Shown piece by piece: positions 34,938-43,004 of a stretch of 44,677 bases of DNA. Both the position numbers and the translations under genes were made by a program. Below the pieces are notes generated by a model. The model was not told the origin of the DNA. It made no database searches and saw only the letters and a program-made list of their open reading frames with translations. Within the stretch, counting starts at the first letter, position 1; each line of letters opens with the position of its first letter. The stretch is taken from NCBI GenBank assembly GCA_016342655.1, contig JAEINL010000026.1, forward strand, positions 1 to 44,677, given 5' to 3'. This stretch comes from Sphaerochaeta sp. (lineage in GTDB: Bacteria > Spirochaetota > Spirochaetia > Sphaerochaetales > Sphaerochaetaceae).

Positions 34938-37292
34938 TTAGAGAAACACATACGTCTTACCCATACCTCCATCCTCGGGAAGGGCAAAGCGGTAATCGGT
35001 GACACTCACGCTCTGTTTCAGGTATTCCCCAATCCCCCGGCTGAGAATACCGTCCCCATATCCATGGATAATGGAAAAGGTTGAAAATCCATGCACCAAT
35101 GCCCTCTCTATCTGGATATCCAGGTTAGAGAGGGCCTCTTCCAAGGTCATACCCCGCACATCGAGCACCATCTTTGGTGGGGGGGAGCTGCTGTGGTATT
35201 GCACATGGACCTTTGTCTCTTGCATTTTTTTGGGGAGAGAGAGTTCACGCTCTGAGAGGGTGAACTTCATTGTCCCTATGGCTACAATCCACGATCCTTT
35301 CGTGGCTTTACGGATAATATGCCCTTCACGCCTGGCAGTCCCGCACAGCACATCCATATTGGGTTTGAACTGTATGGGCGTTGTGCTTTCTTTCTCTGGT
35401 TCAAGCTCTTCAATCTGACTCTGTATTTGCGCGTCTGTCATCGCATGCTTCTCTTGCACAGAAGAGACAAAGGCTTTTACCTTTTTAGTCTTTTCACGAG
35501 TAATCTCACCACTACGCAACTCAGAGACAAGGTTCTCCAGCTCGCTGCTCTTTTCTCGCATAAAGCGATAGAGGTCGCTGCTCTGCTCCTGCTTGAGGAT
35601 GAGTGCATCCTGCTTCAGCTTCAGCTCTTTGAGCTGGACCTGCTTGACCTGCTGTTGCAGCTTGTAGTGACGATCTTTCAGATTCTGCTCATGAAGGTCA
35701 GCCTCACGCCTGCGCTTCTCAAGTCCTTTGATGATCTCCCCTATCTCGACCGCTTCACTGCCTAGGTACTGCTTTGCCTTGTCCAACACCTCAGGGGGAA
35801 GAAGCATCTTCTTTGCAGTGTCGAGGGCATGACTGTCACCGGGAATGCCACTGATGACCCTGAAGGTGGGCAAATGACTCTGTTCATCAAACTCCATAGA
35901 GGCGTTTATCACAGTATCTTTCGCATAGGCGAACTGCTTGAGCACCCCGTGATGACTGGTCACAAAAGTCAACCTGGCCTTTTGTATACAATACTCCAAG
36001 GTAGCCCTGGCAAGGGCAGATCCCTCCACAGGATCGGTACCACTGCCCAGTTCGTCCATAATGACCAAGGAAGACGCTGTCATGTTTCGCAGGATGTACC
36101 CTATCTGCTTCATATGCCCACTGAAGGTGGAAAGCTCCTCCTCAATGCTCTGTTCGTCTCCTATATCGGTAAATACATCATCAAAGAGAGGAAGAGCACT
36201 TCCCTCTTTGGCAGGAATGAACCCGCAGAACTGGTTCATCAGTGCCAAAAGGCCTACGGTCTTGATCGTGACGGTCTTTCCTCCGGCATTAGGGCCTGAG
36301 ATTACAACAGCGTGTACGTTGCCCTCAAGGGCGACAGTGATGGGAACAGCCTTCTTCCCTAGCAGGGGATGGCGTGCATCGAGAAGCGTGCAGACATCAT
36401 TGTCGAGGTTCACTTGGGTTGCCTGGGTATCAAAGCTGTACCGTGCAGCTCCAAAGAGGGCATCAGCAAAACCCACCTTCTCCATAAGAGAAAGCAATTC
36501 GTTTGTACAAGATCTGGCCTTCTCATCAAGTTGGGCCAGCAACTTGGCTATTTCAACGAGAATCTGATTCTCCGCCATAACCACTGAGTTGTTCATCTCA
36601 ACCAGCTTGAAGGGCTCCATAAAGACGGTATTTCCCGAAGATGATGCACCGCTGATAAACCCATCGACTTCACTGCGACGGTCATTGCGTACGGGAAGGA
36701 CGACCCTTCCATCACGGTAGGCACTCTGGTCGCTCTGCATCGCTATGCTTTTGGTCTTCATATAGTCGTTGCAGAACCGAGATCGTTCGCCCTTGGCCTG
36801 CTCAACTCGTTTACGTAACGTTCGTATTGCAGGATGACTTTCCTTGACCTCTCCCGATTCATCGAGGATTGTGTGGATGCTCGTCTGCAGGTGTAGCAGG
36901 GATGAATCTATCGCAGTGCCGAGCATGCCGTCGATGGCTGGTAACGGTCCGCTATTTTCCACGCTCTGGTTACAATAATCCAACAGGGTCTCTGCACTGC
37001 CTATGTAGTGAGCAATGTCAATGAGAGCCTGCCCGTCAAGAACGAGCAGGGGATTTTTCAAGACCTGTATTGCCTGGGTAATGTCCACAAAGGAAGAAGG
37101 CATACGTACATCGGATACCCCTAGCAAGCGGTAAAATGCTGCAACCTTCTCTTGGCGTTCTTTCAAGGCAGCCTTGGATGCCAGGAAACCCATGGCTGCC
37201 AAATGCTGGACACCTTCAGGGCTCAGGGCGCAGCTTTGTATCTTCTGCAAAACCGAAAGAAACCCCAAATCCTCAATACTCTTCTTGTTCAT
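34938..37292 (-). CDS. mutS2: Endonuclease MutS2
   Basis: 784 aa from ATG 37292, which overlaps rsgA by 20 bases; the frame is open to 37361 but the family starts at NKKSIEDLGF. The MutS ATPase core has Walker A GPNAGGKT (333-340) and FTDIGDEQSIEEELSTFS. A long coiled coil follows (about residues 490-610), then a C-terminal Smr domain with LDVRGMTLEEA and HGYGDGIL, the nicking-type motif. MutS2 acts in suppressing recombination and in rescuing collided ribosomes. No N-terminal mismatch-recognition domain is present, as expected. Confidence 0.95.
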   Translation of the reverse strand: MNKKSIEDLGFLSVLQKIQSCALSPEGVQHLAAMGFLASKAALKERQEKVAAFYRLLGVSDVRMPSSFVDITQAIQVLKNPLLVLDGQALIDIAHYIGSAETLLDYCNQSVENSGPLPAIDGMLGTAIDSSLLHLQTSIHTILDESGEVKESHPAIRTLRKRVEQAKGERSRFCNDYMKTKSIAMQSDQSAYRDGRVVLPVRNDRRSEVDGFISGASSSGNTVFMEPFKLVEMNNSVVMAENQILVEIAKLLAQLDEKARSCTNELLSLMEKVGFADALFGAARYSFDTQATQVNLDNDVCTLLDARHPLLGKKAVPITVALEGNVHAVVISGPNAGGKTVTIKTVGLLALMNQFCGFIPAKEGSALPLFDDVFTDIGDEQSIEEELSTFSGHMKQIGYILRNMTASSLVIMDELGSGTDPVEGSALARATLEYCIQKARLTFVTSHHGVLKQFAYAKDTVINASMEFDEQSHLPTFRVISGIPGDSHALDTAKKMLLPPEVLDKAKQYLGSEAVEIGEIIKGLEKRRREADLHEQNLKDRHYKLQQQVKQVQLKELKLKQDALILKQEQSSDLYRFMREKSSELENLVSELRSGEITREKTKKVKAFVSSVQEKHAMTDAQIQSQIEELEPEKESTTPIQFKPNMDVLCGTARREGHIIRKATKGSWIVAIGTMKFTLSERELSLPKKMQETKVHVQYHSSSPPPKMVLDVRGMTLEEALSNLDIQIERALVHGFSTFSIIHGYGDGILSRGIGEYLKQSVSVTDYRFALPEDGGMGKTYVFL

Positions 37293-38247
37293 GCTTATCC
37301 ATATTTCTGTATCGTTCTCGACTTTGGTCGCTCTTTCCCATCCATTCAGGGCCTTTGACACCCAAGGAGGCGAGCATTCTCAAATAACTGTCGTAGCGAT
37401 CAGGGTGTATCAGGCCCTCTTCTAGGAGTCGCTTGACCTCACAGTCAGGCTCCTCGTTGTGCAGGCAGTGAGCAAAGGCACACTTCTTTGATGGTTCGAC
37501 AAATTCTGGAAATGATTCGGCAATCCTCTGGGGATCACCATGAGGAACCAGAATCTCCCGCACCCCAGGGGTATCGACCAAGGTAAAGTCCGGGCCGTCT
37601 ATCATCAGCGAATAGTTGGTGGTATGTCTGCCACGGTTATACTTCTCAGATATCTCACCAATTTTCTGCTCAACAGAGAGTATCCTATTGATGAGGGTGG
37701 ACTTGCCTACCCCACTCTGCCCGATGAAGGCAACAGTCTTGCCTTTCAACAGGGCCACAAACTCATCAAGGCCATCACCGGTAAGGGCACTAACCCCGCG
37801 TATGGTATAGCCGAGCTTGTTGTAGAGGGCAAAGCGTTCGAATTCATCCTCGGTCAGAAGGATGTCACTCTTGTTCATGACTAGCATCACCTCAACGCCT
37901 ATGCTGCAGGCGATGACACGGTCTATGAAACGGGGACGGAAGGGAGGTGAATCAGCACTGCAGACACAGACAATCATATCCATGTTGGCTACAACTGTCT
38001 GGTTGCTGTTGCCCTTGACGTTCCACCGCTGAAAGCAGTTTTGCCTTTCCAGGCGGTCAAGGATAAGCCCTTCCCTTGTCCCTGTAACCACATACGAGAC
38101 GCGGTCCCCTACAGCCAGGGGATTATATTCGTTCGTGACGGAAGTGAGCTGTTTTCCCTTGATACGACAAAGATAGCTCGCATCTTCTTCCACCACAGTG
38201 TATATGTTGTTGATTCCCCTGGTAACTGTACCTGTATGTTGCTGCAT
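37273..38247 (-). CDS. rsgA: Ribosome small-subunit-dependent GTPase A
   Basis: 324 aa from ATG 38247. It has an N-terminal OB fold, a circularly permuted GTPase with NKSD before GQSGVGKS (176-183) and DTPGV, and a C-terminal zinc finger with CAFAHCLHNEEPDC. It assists late 30S assembly. The frame is open to 38412 but that extension crosses the divergent gene's promoter and lacks homology. No ribosome site precedes ATG 38247; the predicted transcription start coincides with it, so the mRNA may be leaderless. mutS2 follows with an overlap. Confidence 0.94.
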   Translation of the reverse strand: MQQHTGTVTRGINNIYTVVEEDASYLCRIKGKQLTSVTNEYNPLAVGDRVSYVVTGTREGLILDRLERQNCFQRWNVKGNSNQTVVANMDMIVCVCSADSPPFRPRFIDRVIACSIGVEVMLVMNKSDILLTEDEFERFALYNKLGYTIRGVSALTGDGLDEFVALLKGKTVAFIGQSGVGKSTLINRILSVEQKIGEISEKYNRGRHTTNYSLMIDGPDFTLVDTPGVREILVPHGDPQRIAESFPEFVEPSKKCAFAHCLHNEEPDCEVKRLLEEGLIHPDRYDSYLRMLASLGVKGPEWMGKSDQSRERYRNMDKHEQEEY

Positions 38248-38253
38248 GTTTCT

Positions 38254-38283
38254 ACTGTACAAGCAAAGAGCCCTGCTTGACAA
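38254..38283 (-). promoter_or_regulatory. Promoter of rsgA-mutS2
   Basis: TTGTCA (38278-38283) and TACAGT (38254-38259), 18 bases apart on the minus strand. Six bases separate the -10 from the rsgA ATG. The -35 overlaps that of the divergent promoter. Confidence 0.55.
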
Positions 38284-38304
38284 CTCTCTCAGATTTGATA
38301 CTGT
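38277..38304 (+). promoter_or_regulatory. Promoter of the pentapeptide-repeat gene
   Basis: Consensus TTGACA (38277-38282) and TACTGT (38299-38304) with a 16-base spacer. Six bases separate the -10 from ATG 38311, with no ribosome site in between. Confidence 0.6.
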
Positions 38305-38310
38305 TAAGCA

Positions 38311-38889
38311 ATGTTTAACCTTCAGACTTGCGCCCAACCAACATGCAATACCTATATATGTGGAGATGGCCCCTTCTGCTTTCGACACAGCCCGAACAAG
38401 AATGAGTTGCATGCCAACTGTGTCACCTCTCTCCTAGGGGTAAAAGATATCCTAGACCTCTCTCTCACCGGAGCTGAGTTTGAAGACCTCAGTATTCCCA
38501 AAAAAGAGTTTACCTCCTCCAATATGGCATGGTGCACCTTCAGGAATGTCGATTTCTCCGAGTGTACATTCATCACAAGCTTCTTTGATTTCTGCCTGTT
38601 CGACACATGTACGTTCAATGGCATAACCAGCAGGTACTCCATCTTCTCAGGAAGCAAGATGCTCAACTGCGACTTCAGCGGTTCCTCCATCACCCATACC
38701 AACTTTGTCGGCATTGATACGCTTCATTGCAATTTTAGTGACTGTGACCTCTATTACTCCAATTTCGGCACAAGTTTTCTCCGTGATACGGACTTTATCG
38801 ACTGCAACCTCAAGAAAGCGGACTTCGCCCATACAAACCAGCGTAGGGTATCCTTTCGGTACTCCAACTACGAGGAGGCACACCATTGA
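38311..38889 (+). CDS. Pentapeptide-repeat protein with N-terminal cysteine cluster
   Basis: 192 aa. From about residue 50 the sequence has a five-residue period with a central F or L (for example LSLTGAEFEDLS, CTFRNVDFSECTF, ADFAH), which folds as a right-handed square beta-helix. Positions 7, 12, 17 and 23 are cysteines in the first 25 residues (TCNTYICGDGPFC), a possible metal site. It has no signal peptide. The C-terminus overlaps the next gene's start by 4 bases (ATGA). Functions of such proteins range from gyrase protection to none known; I cannot assign one. Divergent from rsgA. Confidence 0.82.
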   Translation: MFNLQTCAQPTCNTYICGDGPFCFRHSPNKNELHANCVTSLLGVKDILDLSLTGAEFEDLSIPKKEFTSSNMAWCTFRNVDFSECTFITSFFDFCLFDTCTFNGITSRYSIFSGSKMLNCDFSGSSITHTNFVGIDTLHCNFSDCDLYYSNFGTSFLRDTDFIDCNLKKADFAHTNQRRVSFRYSNYEEAHH

Positions 38890-39494
38890 GGATATACCAG
38901 CATTTCTCTGTCGTAGGGTTTTGCAACACCTATCTCATAGGTTCGAAGAAAGGCAGTGATGCTATCCTCATTGACCCCGGTCATGTGGACACTGAACTGA
39001 TACACCTCATCGAATCAAACGAGTTCAAACTCAAGCATGTGCTTCTTACCCACCGGCACAAGGCGCATACAGCAGGGCTTGGCACCTTGGTCAAGATATA
39101 CAACCCGACCATCTACGCCTCTGCCTTCGCGACCTATGAGTTTCCTGTCAAAACTATAAGCGACCACCAGGTGCTCTCCCTGTGTAACCTTGAGGTGGAG
39201 GTCATACATGTCCCTGGGCATAGTCTGGACAGCCTGGTATTTAAGATAGACCACGCCCTGTTCACTGGAGACACCCTGATGTGTGGCAGAGTCGGCTCAA
39301 CTGAGGGCTACCGCGAACAGGCTCTGCTGTTGCAGTCCATCAGGAAGCGACTGATGACCCTTGATGAGAATATCCTGCTTTTCCCCGGCCATGGAACCGC
39401 CAGCAAGCTACGTATAGAGAGGATGTTTAATCACCAGCTTCTGGAGTTGGGTGCAATTGCAAAGGAAAGACAGAACTGGCGAGAGGATGAGTGA
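38886..39494 (+). CDS. Metallo-beta-lactamase-fold hydrolase with altered metal motif
   Basis: 202 aa glyoxalase II-like MBL fold. Motifs: LIDPGH (28-33), THRHKAH (55-61), HVPGHS with H112, FTGDTL with D129, and LFPGHG with H169. In the first metal motif the usual Asp of HxHxDH is Ala60 (codon GCG), so the second metal ligand is lost while all others stay. The protein may bind a single metal or have altered chemistry. It overlaps the pentapeptide gene by 4 bases, so the two are translationally coupled. Its stop abuts that of rluD. Confidence 0.85.
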   Translation: MRIYQHFSVVGFCNTYLIGSKKGSDAILIDPGHVDTELIHLIESNEFKLKHVLLTHRHKAHTAGLGTLVKIYNPTIYASAFATYEFPVKTISDHQVLSLCNLEVEVIHVPGHSLDSLVFKIDHALFTGDTLMCGRVGSTEGYREQALLLQSIRKRLMTLDENILLFPGHGTASKLRIERMFNHQLLELGAIAKERQNWREDE

Positions 39495-40463
39495 TTACTT
39501 TCGGGCCCCTTGAACATAGGCTAAAAAACGTGATGGCAGGGGCGAACGAATGGTAAGACGCTCATGGGTAACGGGATGATCGACTTCTAGCTCAAGGGCA
39601 TGCAGCATAAGGGTGGTGCCATCCTCTTTGCCGTAGATAAGGTCCCCAACCACAGGATGGCCCAATGAAGAGAGATGCACCCGTATCTGGTGGGTTCTTC
39701 CTGTATGGATGTTGATGCGAACCAAGGCATACGAGGAGAATTGGCGCAGTACCCTATAGTGGGTAAGGGCGGTCCTCCCCTCTTCCCCACTGCAGGTGAC
39801 AAATCGTTTGCGGTTTCGAGCGTCACGCTTGATGTTGGTTTGGATGCTCCCCTCAACTCTGGTAAAATTCCCTTTTGCGAGTGCTATATAGGTCTTGGTC
39901 GTGGTATGGGCCTTGAACTGGGCCGAAAGGGCTTGGGAACTGGCTAGAGTCCGCGCAATGATAAGAGTGCCACTGGTATCCTTGTCAAGACGATGAACGA
40001 TGCCCGGCCTTATCAAGGGAGAATCAAGAGAGAGTTCAGCCTCGCTTTCCTCTTCTCCTACACTATCAGAGACCCCTTCTACAAATATCTTGCTGAAATC
40101 CATCCCATACCGCGAAAGGAGGGCGTTCACCACAGTCCCCTCATGGTTACCGACCGCCGGGTGGACAACCATCCCCTGTTCCTTGTTGATAACTAGCATC
40201 TCAGTATCTTCATACAACACCCTAAGAGGCAGGTCTTGTCCAGTGAGCCCTTCAAAGACATCTTCGGTGTAGGTGACAGTAACCGTATCACCCTCCTTGA
40301 CTGGCTTGCCCTTTTTGGCAGGCTTTCCATTAAGTAGGATTATGGTTCCCGGAGCACTCAGAATAGCGCGCCTCATGCCCTGTTTTGCAAGGTATTGGTC
40401 AAGGCGAATCTTTTCTTCAAGATTACTTACGATAATTTCTACCTTCTGTTCCATGATAGCCAT
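39495..40463 (-). CDS. RluD-family pseudouridine synthase
   Basis: 322 aa from ATG 40463, with GGAGG seven bases upstream; the frame reads on to 40685 only over the upstream gene. An N-terminal S4 RNA-binding domain (about residues 15-75, RLDQYLAKQ) precedes the RluA/RluD catalytic domain with HRLDKDTSG (catalytic Asp) and HTGRTHQIRVHL. It isomerises uridines in 23S rRNA. It is larger in the linker (a serine- and glutamate-rich insert DSVGEEESEAELSLDS) than E. coli RluD. It is the last gene of a four-gene operon; its ATG overlaps the previous TAA. Confidence 0.9.
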   Translation of the reverse strand: MAIMEQKVEIIVSNLEEKIRLDQYLAKQGMRRAILSAPGTIILLNGKPAKKGKPVKEGDTVTVTYTEDVFEGLTGQDLPLRVLYEDTEMLVINKEQGMVVHPAVGNHEGTVVNALLSRYGMDFSKIFVEGVSDSVGEEESEAELSLDSPLIRPGIVHRLDKDTSGTLIIARTLASSQALSAQFKAHTTTKTYIALAKGNFTRVEGSIQTNIKRDARNRKRFVTCSGEEGRTALTHYRVLRQFSSYALVRINIHTGRTHQIRVHLSSLGHPVVGDLIYGKEDGTTLMLHALELEVDHPVTHERLTIRSPLPSRFLAYVQGARK

Positions 40464-40801
40464 TACTTGGCCTCCACTTCGCCGATGATGTAATCGGCAA
40501 CGGATATCCCCAAGGCAAGGGTACCCGCTATTCCTCCCTGGATTAAAAGTGCAGTGAGGGCATCCTTGGCAGGTGGTGCCCACCCAGCATTCACCGCCAA
40601 GGAGTAGCCCAGGCTTGCCACACCCATCGTCAGGACAAAGGAACCGAAGAAAAGAATCTCGGCCCTTCTGAGCTTGTAGGTCCACAGGGGGAACTCATGT
40701 TCCTGGTATGGCTCATACGCAGGAAGGCTCTCACTAGCTAGGGGAACAAGTGAAAGGCAGAATAGCAGGAGCACTGTCAGAAGCAGCGTCTTTCTCATCA
40801 T
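40463..40801 (-). CDS. Small exported/membrane hypothetical protein
   Basis: 112 aa. A signal peptide or first helix (residues 3-20) is followed by a polar stretch with several acidic and aromatic residues (LPAYEPYQEHEFPLWTYKLRR), then two hydrophobic helices (about 50-70 and 85-105) and a short acidic tail. I do not recognise the family. It overlaps yggS by 4 bases and ends in TAATG overlapping the pseudouridine synthase start, so it is embedded in the operon and probably genuine. Confidence 0.7.
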   Translation of the reverse strand: MMRKTLLLTVLLLFCLSLVPLASESLPAYEPYQEHEFPLWTYKLRRAEILFFGSFVLTMGVASLGYSLAVNAGWAPPAKDALTALLIQGGIAGTLALGISVADYIIGEVEAK

Positions 40802-41493
40802 CGGTACTGCCTCTCTCCAAACAGGGCTGTGCCGACCCTTACCATAGTGGCACCTTCACGTATCGCTAGGGGAAAGTCAGAGCTCATCCCCATGCTTAGG
40901 GTGGAAAAATCAAGATGGGGGTACCGCACGATACACTGTTGCTGCAAACGCCTGAGCAAGGCAAAGGCAGAACGGATTTCCTTCTCCCCTCCTGAGAGGG
41001 GTCCTATGGTCATCAGGCCTCCAATGCGGATGCCTTGTAAGGTAGCCATCTCATCAAGAGCACGAAACAGTTCGTCTTCACGTTCAAAGCCACTCTTTGA
41101 AGCCTCTTCACTGGTATTATACTGCAAGAGGATAGGCATCAGAGTATCCATTTCCAAGCAAGCAGAGCTAATCCTTTTCGCAAGCTTGAGCGAATCGACA
41201 CTGTCTATGCCATCGACTAGAGGTACAATCTTTTTCACCTTGTTGGACTGCAGGTGCCCTATAAGGTGTAGTCTCATCCCTTCAGGCCTTGAGAGGGAAA
41301 ACTTCTCTTCCACTTCCTGGACCCTATTCTCTCCAAACAGCATCTGGGAGCAAGCGAACAGCTCAAGGATCTCCTCATAGGAGTGCGTCTTGCTGACAGC
41401 CATAAGCTTAACATCGGCAAGCCTTCTCCCACTCTCCATTGCTGCCTTTTCCATCTCCATGAGTATTCTCTCAAGGCGTGTATGCACTGTCAT
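40798..41493 (-). CDS. yggS: YggS-family PLP homeostasis protein
   Basis: 231 aa. It is a PLP-binding TIM-barrel protein with the lysine in VSKTHS (K35) and motifs FGENRVQE (54-61), LHLIGHLQSNK (75-85) and LSMGMSSDFPLAI with the phosphate-binding loop. YggS regulates intracellular pyridoxal phosphate and lacks enzymatic activity in most species. It starts within the end of the upstream CmpB-like gene (4-base overlap). Confidence 0.93.
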   Translation of the reverse strand: MTVHTRLERILMEMEKAAMESGRRLADVKLMAVSKTHSYEEILELFACSQMLFGENRVQEVEEKFSLSRPEGMRLHLIGHLQSNKVKKIVPLVDGIDSVDSLKLAKRISSACLEMDTLMPILLQYNTSEEASKSGFEREDELFRALDEMATLQGIRIGGLMTIGPLSGGEKEIRSAFALLRRLQQQCIVRYPHLDFSTLSMGMSSDFPLAIREGATMVRVGTALFGERQYR

Positions 41494-42281
41494 TTGCGGT
41501 TCCTCTGCTCTCTCTTTGTTTCCCGATAGGAACGAATGTTCATCTTCAGCAGCTCTAGTTGCAGGCGTTGCTCTTCGTTCTTCGCTGTAATGGACGGGAA
41601 TGCGTCCATAATCCTTCTGGAACGTTTGTTGAGCCTGACCTTAAGCTCTTCAAGTTCATTGTCAAGGCGTTCTCTCAGGCTTTCAAGCGAAGGTGTGGCC
41701 ATCTGTTTGGCAAGAAGTTCAATTCTCTCTTCCAGTTCCCTGACTCTGATGCGAAATTCTGCAAGCTGTTTCTGGAAAGCGGACATTCTGATGATACTCG
41801 AGGTTGCATCGATAGAGATGCCAAACAGCAACACACTGCTCAAAGGATGCAACACAACTTCAGGAATATGTGATACAGACCGTACGAGGGCTGGATGTAA
41901 ATAATACGTGGCAGCAAAGCCCATCATTCCGAAGAGCGTCGAGTTAAGGAGACAGACCCTTCCATGGATATTGCCAAAATTCTTGGAGTAGTCCCATAGT
42001 TTGGTGTTAAATATCTTCTCCAGGAAGAAGCTGGTCATATACTCCAAGATACTGGTCAACAGCACTGCAAGGAGAAATACCAGAATTGGATTGGCATGGA
42101 AAAACATAAGGGGAATTATCACCAACAGAGCCCCAAAGCCATAAATCGGCAAGTAGGGGCCATGGAGGAATCCACGGTTCGTCAGCCGTTTGTCAAGGAT
42201 CGTGCAGTAGCTGACTTCACAGATGTAGCCGATTATCGCGTAGATGAGGAAGTAGAGAAAGTACTGGTCAAACTGCATCAT
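41490..42281 (-). CDS. Putative membrane protein, ABC_trans_CmpB family
   Basis: 263 aa. The first 150 residues form about five membrane helices with the conserved stretch NRGFLHGPYLPIYGFGAL (34-52) of the CmpB/DUF (PF06541) family. The rest is a charged coiled coil (about 165-262). The family name implies transport, but no ATPase is linked and the function is unknown. Two adjacent ATG codons start the gene; the second (42278) is better spaced from GGGAGG. It heads the CmpB-like-yggS-hypothetical-rluD operon. Confidence 0.78.
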   Translation of the reverse strand: MMQFDQYFLYFLIYAIIGYICEVSYCTILDKRLTNRGFLHGPYLPIYGFGALLVIIPLMFFHANPILVFLLAVLLTSILEYMTSFFLEKIFNTKLWDYSKNFGNIHGRVCLLNSTLFGMMGFAATYYLHPALVRSVSHIPEVVLHPLSSVLLFGISIDATSSIIRMSAFQKQLAEFRIRVRELEERIELLAKQMATPSLESLRERLDNELEELKVRLNKRSRRIMDAFPSITAKNEEQRLQLELLKMNIRSYRETKREQRNRK

Positions 42282-42777
42282 GCCCTCCCTGTCTGTTCAA
42301 CTATACCCATTTGCTCTTAGCAGGGCAACACCACCAAATTCCTCAGAGCTCTCTTTTTCGTGTGAATGGTGTACATACCAAGAGTAACCAAAATCAGGGA
42401 AATGGGATACTTGCTATGCATGAGTCCTCTCCAAGTGTCGAGATAAAGATACAAGGACACATACGAGCGAGCCAATCACTTTTTGGATTGTAAGCCTATC
42501 ATCCTTAAGAAAAAAATGTGCCAATACAACTGCATAACAGGCAGACAGGAAAGAGAAGAGGGTGGCGACTCCTGTTGTATGGGAAACGTCGATATAGGCA
42601 ACTATTTGAGGTCAGGCTATCTGCTTGGGAAGAGACTCTCTGATGAAGTCATGTGAAGATCGACCAGGGACCGCTGCTGGCATCCCACAGAAAAGTGTAC
42701 TGACCCCTTTCAAACAGACTTCTCTTCTTTCATAACCATCCTTGCAAGTAAAAAGCGCACCCTCTTGGATGCGCTTT
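42282..42777. other. Gene-poor region between the CmpB-like gene and tRNA-Val
   Basis: About 500 bases with no intact gene. It holds a decayed EamA-type fragment (42414-42611), a 12-base TGTACTGACCCC (42696-42707) that resembles ends of IS150-type elements, and the tRNA terminator. A plus-strand open frame at 42311-42493 is opposite the fragment and is not credible. Confidence 0.6.
42414..42611 (-). pseudogene. C-terminal remnant of an EamA/DMT-family transporter
   Basis: An open stretch of 65 codons without a start codon, bounded upstream by TGA and downstream by TAG. It reads AYIDVSHTTGVATLFSFL, ACYAVVLAHFFLKDDRL and TIQKVIGSLVCVLVSL, the usual order of the last two helices of a DMT transporter (final helices, then L-E-R/D-D-R turn, then G-LI--G). 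No neighbouring sequence completes it. It is therefore a remnant of a lost gene. The match is by pattern only. Confidence 0.6.
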
Positions 42778-42778
42778 T
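42750..42778 (-). terminator. Terminator of tRNA-Val
   Basis: On the minus strand AAAAGCGCA and TGCGCTTTT pair around about ten bases, and T's follow. The stem starts at the tRNA discriminator base, so transcription ends right after the tRNA. Confidence 0.8.
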
Positions 42779-42849
42779 GACCGGAGAGGGATTTGAACCC
42801 CCGACCAGTTGCGTGTAAAGCAACCGCTCTCCCACTGAGCTATCCGGCC
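42778..42849 (-). tRNA. tRNA-Val (anticodon UAC)
   Basis: The 72-base cloverleaf is complete. Acceptor stem GGCCGGA pairs with TCCGGTC (one G-U), the D stem has AGCTCAGTGGGAGAGC, the anticodon loop TTTACAC gives anticodon UAC, and the T arm has GGGGGTTCAAATCCC. The discriminator is A and no CCA is encoded. Confidence 0.95.
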
Positions 42850-43004
42850 GACTTGAAAGAAAGTACCATGAAGGCGCCAGAGGTGTCAACTATAAAGAGG
42901 ATAATTGTGCTCTTGAAAAGAAGATTAGTTTGCACGTGCCTACTAAAACCCATGGATTCAGGTCTATCCTGTCTGGTGTTTATCAATCCCATCCACCCTC
43001 TTCC

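Noticed and set aside
40464..40685. N-terminal extension of the pseudouridine synthase
   Set aside because: It lies over the upstream gene in another frame; GGAGG and the S4 domain place the start at 40463.
42311..42493. Plus-strand open frame in the gene-poor region
   Set aside because: It is opposite the EamA-like remnant, has no ribosome site and no recognisable sequence.
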